Shown here in pieces: positions 15,981-26,300 of a stretch of 64,000 nucleotides of DNA. The stretch covers positions 414,942 to 478,941 of the forward strand of contig NZ_QXMH01000004.1 in assembly GCF_003568665.1 (NCBI RefSeq). The letters run 5' to 3'. Under the pieces are notes generated by a model that saw only the letters and a list, made by a program, of their open reading frames with translations, was not told the DNA's origin and searched no databases. The DNA comes from Chitinophaga alhagiae (GTDB lineage Bacteria > Bacteroidota > Bacteroidia > Chitinophagales > Chitinophagaceae). Position numbers and translations under genes: made by a program. How positions within the stretch are numbered: the stretch's first letter is position 1; the number at the start of each line of letters is the position of its first letter.

Positions 15981-18146
15981 TCATTTCAATACTTTTAGAA
16001 AGCGGGCCATCCAGTAAGGGAGCAAAAATTCATCGCCCGCCAGTTCGCTGCTGCCGCCGCGGCCGCCGTCCAGGTTGAAAGCGTTGGCATTGTGGCGGTG
16101 AACGGGCTGCTCATCCAGCGGTATCAGTCTTTCCGTGGTTTGCCCCCTGAAGTTAGCAGGTAAAAACGTTAAATCCTTGCGATGCGAGTTTTTAATTTGC
16201 CAGGTAACAAGGTCCATCGGGAAAGTGCGCATCCACCAGAGCGTGGCAGCTGCGTCAAAATCTCCTGTGGTACCCAGGGCAATCAGGTCCCATACCGCAT
16301 TTTTCTCCGGCCGCTCAATTTCCCAGTGGTTGCGGATAGCACCTCCGTATTGCTGCTTCAGCTGGTCCGTGAAGGCGTAGCGGTACAGTACCCAGTAGGT
16401 CAGGAAGGCCATTTCGTCGTCGCTATGGTTCCAGCCGCCCGTGCCCATGTCTATGCCCATATGTTTGTAACCGGGCGTATAGGTGATCTTGCGGTAGTCG
16501 ATGAGGATGTTTTTGAGATAGCCGTGTTTGTTCATCAGGCGCGTGGCCTCGTCTTTATACTTCTTTTTGCCGGTGAGCGCGTAACCCAGCTGCAGGCCCG
16601 CTATGATGGTGGTGCTGCCCAGCTTGCGGTCACCGATGGTTTCGGGGTACCAGTTAATGTATTCAGGGTTCCAGCGGCCCCAGAGCGTGGGTTTGCCGTC
16701 TATATCCACCAAATAGTACTTGTTGTCAATGATGTGGGTCATGATCTTGTCTATGAAATCCGCCACCCGTTGTTTTTCTTCCGGCGTTTCCGCCACCATT
16801 TCATGCAATACGGCGGCAATCCAGATGTACGCCACAAACTCGTCGCTGCTGGTATGGCCTTTCCATTCCCATTCCGGGTCGGGAGAATCCCGCCATCTTT
16901 CCGGGTCGGAATTTTTATAGCCCTTGCGCTCAAACGTACGGCTGGGGAATCCTTTCAACTGGTTGATGGAGAGTATGCGCTCAAAGGCCTCAAAGGCTTC
17001 CCAGGCGTAGCGTTTGGCTTTGGGTTCTTTGGTAACGCCGTAGCGGAAAGCCTGGCTGCCCAGGTAAAACGCGCTCCAGAGGCCGTCATTATCTGTATCC
17101 GTCATCTGGGAGGTGGCAGCGTCTCCCGGCCTGCTGAGGTGCAGGTTGGCAATGAAGCCGTAACGGATATGGCGCTCCCTGATCTTGCGCTGGAAGTAGG
17201 CTGCCTTTTCCGCCAGCGTATGTTCCGGGAAGCTGATCCGGTTCAGGCCTGTGGAAGTAAGGAGGTACACGTTCCCTTCCCCGTCTGTTGCCATGCTTTT
17301 CACCTTGTCTTCGTTGAGCCAGCGCCGTGAGGCAAAGTAGCGGTACAGCCCTGCGGAGTCTTCCGCAAAAGCCCCTTGCGGCGTACCGGCCCAGACGCGG
17401 CCATTGCGCACCAGCAGGGCGCTGATGTCCGGCACGGGCACCCGTTGCTGCAGGCGCAGGCTGGTATCGCCCGTTTGGCTGTTAACAGCATAATACCCGT
17501 TATGCGTGCCAATGATCACTTCCCCGTTGCGGAAGGCCATGGCCTGTGGTTGCCGCACGGCCTGCAGCGGCACAAACTTTTCACCGGCCAGGGAGTAGAT
17601 GCCCTTGGTTGTGAGCGCAAAGAAGCGGCCGTTATTTACCTGCAACTGCTCCACCTGCTCCGGCGGCGGGGCGCAGTTCACCAGTTTGCCGCCGCGCGCC
17701 AGTGCTGCCGCGCCGGGGCCGGCCAGCAGCACGCTGCCGTCTGCCGCCACCGCCAGCTGGTTGTAACGGCCTTTCACGGGGAGGTCCATGTAGGGTATGC
17801 CTGCGTACCCGTTGGTGAGCCATTTGTCTGCATACAGGTAATACAGATGCCCGCTGCCTTCCTGCGCAGTTACGTCAAGCGGTATTTTTTCCGCCAGGGG
17901 GCGGAAACGCACATCGCGCACCAGGGCGTTGCCGCTGGTGCGGTAAAAACCCTTGTCTGTAAGCACATGCACATTATCATTATAGTCCGTTATTACTTTT
18001 TTAAGCTCGCTGCCTTTCAGCTCGTCAGGCATGGCATACTGCAGGGACACGGGCTGATGGAAGGGATAGTCTGTAGCCTGGCCTGCCGCCATGGTAAAGG
18101 CAGACATGCAAAGCCCCAGCCCTGCAAGAGTTTTCTTCGCTGTCAT
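15981..18146 (-). CDS. Secreted propeller / alpha-toroid fusion protein
   Basis: 721 residues, with a signal peptide ending MAAGQ. Residues about 25-310 look like reg_prop beta-propeller blades (RVWAGTPQGAFAEDSAGLYR, GNVYLLTSTGLNRISF). From about 320 the protein becomes helical, with an (alpha/alpha)-toroid appearance: DTDNDGLWSAFYLGSQAF, WEWKGHTSSDEFVAYIW, and GGWNHSDDEMAFLTYWVLYR. Acidic and Trp-rich motifs suggest an active site. I do not recognise a named family and assign no activity. It starts 3 bases after the stop of the GH20-like gene, so the two are tightly coupled. Confidence 0.75.
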   Translation of the reverse strand: MTAKKTLAGLGLCMSAFTMAAGQATDYPFHQPVSLQYAMPDELKGSELKKVITDYNDNVHVLTDKGFYRTSGNALVRDVRFRPLAEKIPLDVTAQEGSGHLYYLYADKWLTNGYAGIPYMDLPVKGRYNQLAVAADGSVLLAGPGAAALARGGKLVNCAPPPEQVEQLQVNNGRFFALTTKGIYSLAGEKFVPLQAVRQPQAMAFRNGEVIIGTHNGYYAVNSQTGDTSLRLQQRVPVPDISALLVRNGRVWAGTPQGAFAEDSAGLYRYFASRRWLNEDKVKSMATDGEGNVYLLTSTGLNRISFPEHTLAEKAAYFQRKIRERHIRYGFIANLHLSRPGDAATSQMTDTDNDGLWSAFYLGSQAFRYGVTKEPKAKRYAWEAFEAFERILSINQLKGFPSRTFERKGYKNSDPERWRDSPDPEWEWKGHTSSDEFVAYIWIAAVLHEMVAETPEEKQRVADFIDKIMTHIIDNKYYLVDIDGKPTLWGRWNPEYINWYPETIGDRKLGSTTIIAGLQLGYALTGKKKYKDEATRLMNKHGYLKNILIDYRKITYTPGYKHMGIDMGTGGWNHSDDEMAFLTYWVLYRYAFTDQLKQQYGGAIRNHWEIERPEKNAVWDLIALGTTGDFDAAATLWWMRTFPMDLVTWQIKNSHRKDLTFLPANFRGQTTERLIPLDEQPVHRHNANAFNLDGGRGGSSELAGDEFLLPYWMARFLKVLK

Positions 18147-18149
18147 GAT

Positions 18150-20555
18150 CTATTTTTTGATGAGCCATACTTCCGTAACACGGGAGTGCTGGCGCCAGTT
18201 AAGATGTTCTTCATCAATGGCATCGAACGTAAGTTGCAGGCGGCCCTGGCGGGTCAGGGCCTGCGGTACGGGAAACTCCTTGATCTCTCCGATGCCTTTT
18301 CCGTATAATGTGGGTGTCAGTTTTTCTCCGTTTGCGCGCAGCAGGCATTCTCCGTTGCCGGTTACTCTTACGGTATAGCGGGCCGTGGAATCCAGCCGTT
18401 CATATACCATGCTGTGCGGCCAGCGCATGCTTACCTGCCAGGAGAGGCGCCTGCGGCTTTTGCCGCCGTCCCACCAGTCAAACCCCGGGTTATCGCTCCG
18501 CAGCATGAGCGGGTCGGTTTCCAGGCTTTCCGGCCGCACAATGTGCCGGGAGCGGCTTACATTGCCCACGTCGTCATAATGGCTGCCGGAGCCGGGATGC
18601 GTCCAGTTGGCAATAGTGTCAAGCGCGGCCAGTTGCTGCGCGGCGGGCAGTTGCCGGATGCGGGCAAACTGGTCTTCCAGCCACCAGCGGTTGTTGAGCG
18701 GCCTGTCAAGAAAATCCAGCACGGCGCCCCTTTCCGGGCCTGAAGCCTGGTATTTGGGCACGCTGGTCTGCAGGGCAATGGAATGGTAGAGGGAATCGCA
18801 CAGGGCTATGATCTTGTTACGCCACGCGGGTTCCGGCGGGGTGTCTGCCAGCTGCAATATCTTTTCCGCCAGTTTCATAGCGGCATCCGCGCCCGTGATG
18901 GGCGCCTTGATGAGCGCGTTGCAGGCGGCTTCTTCCGCAATGGCTTCGCTAAAGGCCCGTTCACGCGTGTAGGCATCGTAGTAAGCGCGCAGCAGGAACA
19001 TTTGCCAGCGCCAGTTGCGCGGGTGCCGGTGCTCCATTTGCTGCCACTGCTGCAGGGTGGTTACAATGCCCTGGTTTTTCAATGCCGGCCCCACCCAGTT
19101 GCGCTCCAGCGCCAAAATACCGTCTGCGGCGGCTTCCACCGTTTCGCTGTCAAAAAAGAAGTTGGCATATTCGAGCAGCATGTGGCGCGGCGTCTGGTTA
19201 CTGTTCCAGCCCAGCATGCTCCAGATCATCTTGTTCACATCATCATGCGCGCCATCTGAATAACTGATAAAACCATCGTTCAGCGGTGCGGTATGCCGGA
19301 ATGCGGCGGTGTGATACACCGGCCGGGGATTCACCGCTTCGCGGCCCAGGGTGAAAGCAAAAGCGGGGTCCCACCAGGGCACGGGAAAGTCACAACGCAC
19401 GTTATGGGTAATGTCTGGATAATGCCGCAGCCGGTAGCCCCCGGGCAATGCCGCGCGGGTCTCTTCCATGGGCGGGCTGCCGGGGCCTGTGACCAGCCCG
19501 GCCAGCCATCCCGGCTTTTGCCGCCGGATATAATCGTACACAAAATTACTTTGCTCCTTGTCAAAACCCTGCAGCGAAAGCCAGATGCGCGCTTTGGGAT
19601 GATGGCGCATCAGCCGCCCGGACAAACTCTCCAGGAACGGCACTACCAGCCGCGGGTCGTTATGCCCCGGGTCTCCCCCGGGAAAGAACACGGCGTCCAG
19701 CCGGGGCGCCTTGCGGAAGAGGGTGTCGAACTGGCGGAGGAAGTACGCTTTCTTTGCAGCATCGTTCAGGTCAAAGGTAGCGGGTGTCCACACCCAGAAG
19801 TTGACATCGTACCGTTTGCAGATCTCGCTGATGCGCAGGTTCATATCCATGGAAGGCAGCGAAAAATGCGGCCCCCACGGCTGGAAAGGAATGGCTTCTA
19901 TGCTGTTGGCGCCGAAGATCACCAGTTCGCGGATGTACTGTTCATATTGCTCCGGGCTCCAGCCGTCGTAAGAGTTAGCCAGGTTGCGGTACCCTATCTG
20001 GTGGCCGCGCAGGGCTTTTTCCGGCGCTTCTGCCAGGGCCAAATCTGCGGGCAGGGTCACGCTATTGGGCGCGTAACGCAATATGCGTAACAGTTTACCG
20101 GCGCCAAACATCACTCCCCGGCGGTCAAACCCTTCTATCACAATTACCTCCCGCCCTTTTTCATGCAGGGCCGCCAGCCTGAAAGCCTCGGGCAGCGCAG
20201 GCAACGCCGGTAGCGTGCTTAAAGACCAGGGCAATGAAACGCCGCGTGTTTTTAGCACTATCACCGCACCGGCCGCCGGCAGCTTTGTTACTACCCGCCA
20301 CTGAAGGCCCGTGCGTTTAGCCACTTCCTCCTGCAATACCCTGGCGGCCATGACCTGGCCCGGAGCGTATATGCTGGCCTGTTGCAGGGTGATGGCGTCA
20401 ACCGTGGCGGAGCGCCCACCGTAACCGGTTACCAGTTGCGGCGTTGCGCGCTGCATGCAGGCTGCGGGGAACTTACCCACAGCACCAACAGCGGGCCTGG
20501 AAAAGCCCGCTATCAGTGTTATGAAAAAAAGCCGTTGCCAAAGTAATATCCTCAT
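18150..20555 (-). CDS. GH20/GH67-like glycoside hydrolase
   Basis: 801 residues with a signal peptide. Residues about 50-165 form the zincin-like 'domain 2' common to GH20, GH67 and GH84 enzymes (AARVLQEEVAKRTG, then REVIVIEGFDRRGVMFGAGKLLR). A TIM barrel follows (residues about 170-480) with FGANSIEAIPFQPWGPHFS, VFFPGGDPGHNDP and the later FISYSDGAHDDVNKMIWS. A helical and beta C-terminus completes it. The carboxylates around GGDPGHNDP and SDGAHDD are candidates for catalysis. The likely substrate is a glycan, possibly a uronic acid or hexosamine. It is encoded within the first SusC/SusD locus. Confidence 0.75.
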   Translation of the reverse strand: MRILLWQRLFFITLIAGFSRPAVGAVGKFPAACMQRATPQLVTGYGGRSATVDAITLQQASIYAPGQVMAARVLQEEVAKRTGLQWRVVTKLPAAGAVIVLKTRGVSLPWSLSTLPALPALPEAFRLAALHEKGREVIVIEGFDRRGVMFGAGKLLRILRYAPNSVTLPADLALAEAPEKALRGHQIGYRNLANSYDGWSPEQYEQYIRELVIFGANSIEAIPFQPWGPHFSLPSMDMNLRISEICKRYDVNFWVWTPATFDLNDAAKKAYFLRQFDTLFRKAPRLDAVFFPGGDPGHNDPRLVVPFLESLSGRLMRHHPKARIWLSLQGFDKEQSNFVYDYIRRQKPGWLAGLVTGPGSPPMEETRAALPGGYRLRHYPDITHNVRCDFPVPWWDPAFAFTLGREAVNPRPVYHTAAFRHTAPLNDGFISYSDGAHDDVNKMIWSMLGWNSNQTPRHMLLEYANFFFDSETVEAAADGILALERNWVGPALKNQGIVTTLQQWQQMEHRHPRNWRWQMFLLRAYYDAYTRERAFSEAIAEEAACNALIKAPITGADAAMKLAEKILQLADTPPEPAWRNKIIALCDSLYHSIALQTSVPKYQASGPERGAVLDFLDRPLNNRWWLEDQFARIRQLPAAQQLAALDTIANWTHPGSGSHYDDVGNVSRSRHIVRPESLETDPLMLRSDNPGFDWWDGGKSRRRLSWQVSMRWPHSMVYERLDSTARYTVRVTGNGECLLRANGEKLTPTLYGKGIGEIKEFPVPQALTRQGRLQLTFDAIDEEHLNWRQHSRVTEVWLIKK

Positions 20556-20622
20556 GCCGGAAATTCTGCTGTATTAAGCCAATAGTTGTGTTTAAAAAAT
20601 AACAGGCCGCGCCTGTCTCATC

Positions 20623-21861
20623 TCAATGCCCCGCTGTACCCGCCGGCGCCTTGTTGGTGAAAACATTGCCGCCGCCTTTTTTCTTTTCCAGCTCAAAGGC
20701 ATCATACAGCTCGCCGGTGGTTGTATAGGATTCGTAACGGAGTTTATTGCCTTTTATATGCACCAGCTGGAACAGCTGGGTATAGGACGCCGTTTTCTGC
20801 ATCCAGGGCTGAGGGTCCAGCGGGTACATTTTAGGCCCGCTTACAGACACTACGTACACGGTATTGCCCACTTTTCCGCGGGCGTACGTATGGTCATGCC
20901 CCTGCATCACCAGGTCTACCTTGTATTTGTTGAACAGTGGCTGAAAGTGGCCGCGCACCTCCTTGTTGTCCCGCGTGCTTTTGGTAGAGAGTACCGGGTG
21001 GTGGAAAACGAGGCATGTCCACTGGTTGGGATTGTTCTTAAGCACCTCTTCCAGCCATGCCTTCTGTTTCAGCATGTTGGCCGGGTTGATCTCTATTTCC
21101 TGGGAGTTCAGGGAAATAAACCTTACGCCCTGCACGTCTGTATAATAACAGGTCTCTTCCAGCCCGGCGGGCCCGTTTTCCGGCAGCGTGAACTGCGGCC
21201 GCCAGAAGGCAGACACCATGCCGCTGTCTTCAGGAGTGTAATAATATTCATGGTTGCCGGGAGAAGGCATGGAAGGTATGGTGCTGTGAATAAATCCGCC
21301 GGCTTCAAACCATTGCTGCCACTCCACGTTACGGTTGCCCCGGTTCACCAGGTCTCCCGCATGCAGCATGAGCCTGGCATCAGGCGCCATTTCGTACGCC
21401 TTGCGGATGGTGCGTGACCACATGGAAAGCAGGTTGGTTTGCCCGTCTCCCAGGTAAATAAAAGTAAAAGGCTCTCCCGGTTTGCCTGCTGTTGTGAATT
21501 GGAACCACTCGCTCCAGTCTTCCCCCTGCCCTACGCGGTAAGCGTACAGGGTGTTGGGCGTCAGGTTGGGGAACACCATGCTGTGGTAATGCGCGTTCAG
21601 CGTGTCTGACAGCCAGGGTGTGGTAACCGCCTTGCTCTGCACGGCCTTGCTCATGGTGCGCGGGTCTGCCTGCGCGGGAACGATCTCTGCAAAACTTTCC
21701 TTCACGGCCGTGCTGGTGCGCCAGGTAACCGCCGCGGAGGTAGCCGGGTTTTCTGTTACGTTCAGTATGATCCTGTCTGGCCGGGCAGTTTGGGCGGATG
21801 CGCTGAACGCTCCGCCTATAACCATCGCCAGGCATAAAATGCTGCTTATTCTTACTTTCAT
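20623..21861 (-). CDS. Purple acid phosphatase-like metallophosphoesterase
   Basis: 412 residues, with a signal peptide ending SASAQ. An N-terminal fibronectin-like domain (28-125; NPATSAAVTWRTS) precedes the metallophosphoesterase domain. Metal motifs are in order: GDGQ (D139), HAGDLVNRG (D170), PGNHEY (N203, H204), FHHPVLS, and QGHDHTYARG. This is the layout of purple acid phosphatases, which bind two metals and cleave phosphomonoesters. It starts 6 bases after the SusD stop, so it belongs to the SusC/SusD operon and probably works in the periplasm or at the surface. Confidence 0.9.
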   Translation of the reverse strand: MKVRISSILCLAMVIGGAFSASAQTARPDRIILNVTENPATSAAVTWRTSTAVKESFAEIVPAQADPRTMSKAVQSKAVTTPWLSDTLNAHYHSMVFPNLTPNTLYAYRVGQGEDWSEWFQFTTAGKPGEPFTFIYLGDGQTNLLSMWSRTIRKAYEMAPDARLMLHAGDLVNRGNRNVEWQQWFEAGGFIHSTIPSMPSPGNHEYYYTPEDSGMVSAFWRPQFTLPENGPAGLEETCYYTDVQGVRFISLNSQEIEINPANMLKQKAWLEEVLKNNPNQWTCLVFHHPVLSTKSTRDNKEVRGHFQPLFNKYKVDLVMQGHDHTYARGKVGNTVYVVSVSGPKMYPLDPQPWMQKTASYTQLFQLVHIKGNKLRYESYTTTGELYDAFELEKKKGGGNVFTNKAPAGTAGH

Positions 21862-21867
21862 TACATG

Positions 21868-23334
21868 TTATTTCAGGTACCACATGAGCGTGGTCTGCCT
21901 GTCTTCTCCAAATACGGTGAGTGCTTTCTGGTACTGTTCTTCGTTGTACGACCTTTCAGTTTCAGGGTAGATATAACGTTTGGGAATACCACCCGGCGCC
22001 AGCGGCCCCAGTACAAACTGCGGGTACCCGGTGCGGCGGTAGTCAAACCAGGCTTCGGCCCCTTTCAGGAAACCGGCAATCCACTTCTGCCCTATCAATT
22101 GCTGCAGTGTGCCGTTGTATTTCACGAGCGGCTGGTCAAAGTACCCGTCATCATCTGCTTCTTCCTCTACCCCATAATAACGCATGTTGGCCCTGATGCC
22201 TTTGTAATACATGCTTTCGGCCGTTTCCCCGGTTACGGTGATCTTGCCGGCCTGCAGCGCTTCCGCGAGTATGAAACATACTTCAGCGTAGGTGAGCATG
22301 CTGGCTTTCACCATGGCATGCAGGTTGGAATTGAACATGCCGCTGAGCCTTGACATGTGCGGGGTACCACCGTTATAGTCATACGGTGCGGGGATCGCGT
22401 TCGGTACGCCCACGTAGAGGTTGTTGTCCACAGTTCCGCCAGCGGGCTCGTCTACCGGTGCTATCCATACTTCCAGGCGGGGGTCGTTCCGTTGCAGCAG
22501 CGCGTCTACGATCTCCTTGCTGGGTTTTCTTTTGTCAAACTCGGAGTAGGCATTGGCAATAGGCGCGCCGGGCCATGCGTTAGCGCCCACATCTCCCAGG
22601 TACTTTATTTCAGCGTTATCTGCGTTAGACTCAAAAATGGGATACTGCGTTTTATTGTTCAGTATTTCCTGCATATCTGTAAAGGCTTGCGGATAGGCCT
22701 TGGAAATACGCAGCAGCATGCGCAGGCGCAGCGAGTTAGCAAATTTGCGCCAGTTGAGCACATTGCCGCCGTACATGGCGTCTGCTTTGGTATCTATAGG
22801 CTCCAGCTCTCCCGCCAGCATGGTGTTGGCTTCTTTCAGCTCATTGAGCAGGGAGGGATAGATGTCCTTCTGCTGGTCGTAAGACGGTTGCAGAATGCCC
22901 TCATCTTTAGACAATAACGCTTTGGAATAGGGAATGTCCCCATACAGGTCTGTGGCATAGGCAAAGTTGAACGCCCTTAATATTTTCCCCAGCGCCACAT
23001 ACTGCTGCTCTTCGCTTTCAATGGCCAGGTCCGTCATGCTTTTGATGGTAGACAGTTTGGAAAAATACCCGTCCCAGTTCTGCGGGCCCCAGTCAAATTT
23101 ATCATTGCCTTCATTGCGTACCAGTGTAATGTAACGGCCGGCAGACGCAGGCTTATCATAATAAGCATCCTTCTGGTAGTCGTACGCGGAAGCGATCAGC
23201 GCCGTAGACAACAGGAACTGCGGATTGACTTTCTCTGACTGGTTAGGGTTCACGTTGATCTCTTCCAGCCCCTTGGCGCAGGAAAATAACGTGGTAACGA
23301 ACAGTACCGGTAAAAATTTATGCAAACGTTTCAT
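21868..23334 (-). CDS. SusD/RagB family lipoprotein (SusD-like type 2)
   Basis: 488 residues. A lipoprotein signal with Cys19 (VTTLFSCAK) is followed by the start of the SusD-like_2 group (GLEEINVNPNQSEKVNPQFL). Helical TPR-like segments follow (EEQQYVALGKILRAFNFAYA, TDLYGDIPYSKAL, NWRKFANSLRLRMLLR). SusD proteins sit as a lid on the SusC barrel and capture the ligand. The gene lies 19 bases after its SusC partner. Confidence 0.95.
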   Translation of the reverse strand: MKRLHKFLPVLFVTTLFSCAKGLEEINVNPNQSEKVNPQFLLSTALIASAYDYQKDAYYDKPASAGRYITLVRNEGNDKFDWGPQNWDGYFSKLSTIKSMTDLAIESEEQQYVALGKILRAFNFAYATDLYGDIPYSKALLSKDEGILQPSYDQQKDIYPSLLNELKEANTMLAGELEPIDTKADAMYGGNVLNWRKFANSLRLRMLLRISKAYPQAFTDMQEILNNKTQYPIFESNADNAEIKYLGDVGANAWPGAPIANAYSEFDKRKPSKEIVDALLQRNDPRLEVWIAPVDEPAGGTVDNNLYVGVPNAIPAPYDYNGGTPHMSRLSGMFNSNLHAMVKASMLTYAEVCFILAEALQAGKITVTGETAESMYYKGIRANMRYYGVEEEADDDGYFDQPLVKYNGTLQQLIGQKWIAGFLKGAEAWFDYRRTGYPQFVLGPLAPGGIPKRYIYPETERSYNEEQYQKALTVFGEDRQTTLMWYLK

Positions 23335-23353
23335 AAACGGAGATAATTAATGG

Positions 23354-26300
23354 TTAGAAATTAAACCCGAGCTTGAAGCCGAAAGACCGTGTATAAGGCA
23401 TGCCCCAGCTGGTTACCCCGGGTGAAAAGCTGCCGTTGGAAATGGTCATGGACGTTTCCGGATCGTAGCCTTGCTCTGCCGCCGTCCACGTAAACAGGTT
23501 GCGGGCTATCAGCGCCAGCGATACGTTGGAAACGGGCAGGCGGCCCAGCGTTTTCTGGCTAAACATATAGGTGAGAGACAGTTCGCGCAGCTTCACATAG
23601 CTGGCATCGAACGTTGACCTGCTATTATAATCCCAGTAATATTCACCGTAATAGTTTTCCGGATCGGTCACTTTGGTATTCAGCTTGTACCCGCCCGCGC
23701 CGTCTTCAATATAACCATGCAGTATCATACCGTCTGTACGGTCGTTGGTGCCGTCGTTCCATGCAATGCCGCCGCTCTGCGGGTCCCGGCCACCCAGCGT
23801 GGTGGTGGTACGCCCGTCACTCAGCAGGTTTTTAGCTACATAAGAGTAGAACTGCCCGCCCTGGCGCCAGTCAACCAGCGCGTTGAGCGTAAAGTTCTTG
23901 TACCGGAAGCTGTTATTGATGCCCACCATAAAGTCGGGATTGTAATTGCCGATCTTTTCGTACTGGTTGAGCCGCTGGTTACTACCGTCACTGTCCAGCA
24001 GGGGTTCTCCTTTATACGGGCCGTCCGGCACGGTGGCCCACTTGCGCGCGTAAAAGTCTCCCAACTGCTGCCCTTCCCTTACTTCATACTGCACACCTTC
24101 AGCACCGCCCTGCAGGAAGCCGGTCAGGCCTTCTGTCAATTCTATGATCTTGTTGCGGTTTCGGGTAAAGTTCACATTCACGTCCCAGGTGAAAGCACCC
24201 TTTACCGGCGTGCCGGACAACCCGATCTCAAACCCTTTGTTCTGCACCTTGCCGGCGTTGATCAGCTTGGAGCTGTAACCGGAGGCCATGGTAGAAGGAA
24301 TATTTACGATCTGGTTGCGGATCATGGTATTGTAGTAGGTAAAGTCAAGGCCCAGCCTGCCATTAAAGAAACGCAGGTCCGTACCCAGCTCAACAGAGGT
24401 GGCAATCAGCGGTTTCAGGGCGTTGTTCTTCAAGGCAAACTGCATGTTCGCCCTTTTTACATCTCCCCAGTCCTGCCCGAAGCTGTAGGTATTGTACAAC
24501 TGGTACGGCCCGGTATCGTCACCCACCTGCGCCCAGTTGGCCCGCAGTTTAGCGAAGCTGAGCGGGCCGGAGCTGATCCGGAACATGTCTGTCAGTATCA
24601 GGCTGAGCGTGGCAGAGGGATAAAAATAGGAATTGTTGGATTTGGGCAGGGTGCTGCTCCAATCGTTACGGGCGGTAAGGTCCAGGAAAGCGTAATTCTT
24701 GTATGCTACATGGCCGGTGCCCAGCACGCTGTTGATGCGTTTGCGCTGGCGCCATGAGTTGTTGAACACGGTACCGGCCTTGGCGTTGGAAATGTTATAC
24801 AGGCCGGGCATTACCAGGCTTTCGGAAGACTGAACAGTGCTGGTACCGCTCTGGTCCATGCGGTTGGCGCCGCCGGAAACGGATATGAACCAGTCCGGGT
24901 TCAGGTTCTTTTTATAGGTAAGCAGGAAGTCTGTGTTCTGCTCGCGGAACGTTTCGGTTTCAATGGCATAAGCGCCCGTAGGGTTGCGGATGGAACCGAA
25001 GGGGCGTTTGCTCTCCCGGTTCTCCGAGAACATGTCAAGGCCCGTACGCGCCATCAGGGAAAGGTCTTTGGTGATGTCTATGTTCACCGTTACATTTCCT
25101 GTTAACCGGTCCCTGTCAAAAGCATTGATGAACTGGTAAGCTACAAAGTACGGGTTGTCCATATCTCCCGGCAGATGCGTGAACTGTTCCAACCCTTCCT
25201 TGCCGGGCACCCAGTAATTGCGCAGTTTTTTGATGTCAACGTTGGGCGTAGTGGTGTACACAATGTTGCCAACGCTGCCGCGGTTAAAGGTGGGGCGGTT
25301 ATCGCTCTTGTTTTTTGTATAGCCGATATTGGTGCTTACCCTTACCTTGGAGCTGAGGTTGTAACCCGCGGCCACATTCAGCGTATTACGCTTCAGGTCC
25401 GTGTTGGGGATCACCCCCTCGTTCATCAGGTTGGTATAAGAGAGGCGGAAGTTCCCGTCTTTATTATTCCCTGTAATGGCTATGTTATTGGTGAGGGTAA
25501 CGCCTGTCTGGTAGAAGTCCTTATGACGGTCAGGGTAAGATACCCAGTCTGTGGGGATGGGGTCTCCATTGGCGTCCAGCGGGCTGTCCCACTGTACATG
25601 TTTGGTACCGATGTCTATTCTCGGCCCCCAGGTAGCGGGCGAAATGGTCTCGTCAGAGCCGGCCCTGTCTCCCGCCCCGAACTCGTTCTGGAAATTGGGG
25701 AACAGCCAAGCGCGGTCAAACATGGAGCTGGAGTTCACGCTTACACCCAGGCCCTTTTTAGCGCCGCTGCCGGATTTTGTGGTGATCAGTATTACGCCGT
25801 TGATGGCACGGCTGCCATACAAGGCGGAAGCGCTGGCGCCTTTGAGCACGGTTACGCTGGCAATATCGTCAGGGTTGATGTCAGACACCGTGCTGCCATA
25901 ATCTACCACAGACTGGCCTACCGGTTGCCGGGGAGTGCGCACCGCACTGGCAATGGGCACACCGTCTACCACATAGAGCGGCTGGTTGGCCGAGGCGTCC
26001 CCGAAGCGGCTTTGACCGCGGATGTTCACGAGCACCGTAGCGCCGGGGTCAGAACTGGTAGCTCTTACGTTTACGCCGGTTACTTTACCGGAAAGGGAGT
26101 TGACTACGTTCACATCTTTTACGGTCGCTATTTTTTCAGCATCGAGCGTAGCAATGGAATAACCCAGCGCCTTCTCCTGCCGCTTGATGCCCAAAGCCGT
26201 TACCACCACGCCTTCCAGGCTCCGCACGTCTTGAGAAAGCTGTACGTTGACGTTACCGTTGCCGGCAGCTACTTCCCTGGTCTGGTAACCAACCGAGCTG

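Noticed and set aside
16182..17330. 382-codon open frame on the plus strand
   Set aside because: Antisense to the propeller/toroid gene; the translated sequence shows no signal, domain or start site.
23320..23334. GCAAACGTTT resembling the LacI-type operator at 9172
   Set aside because: It is coding sequence for the start of the SusD lipoprotein (MKRLHK) and is not a complete palindrome.
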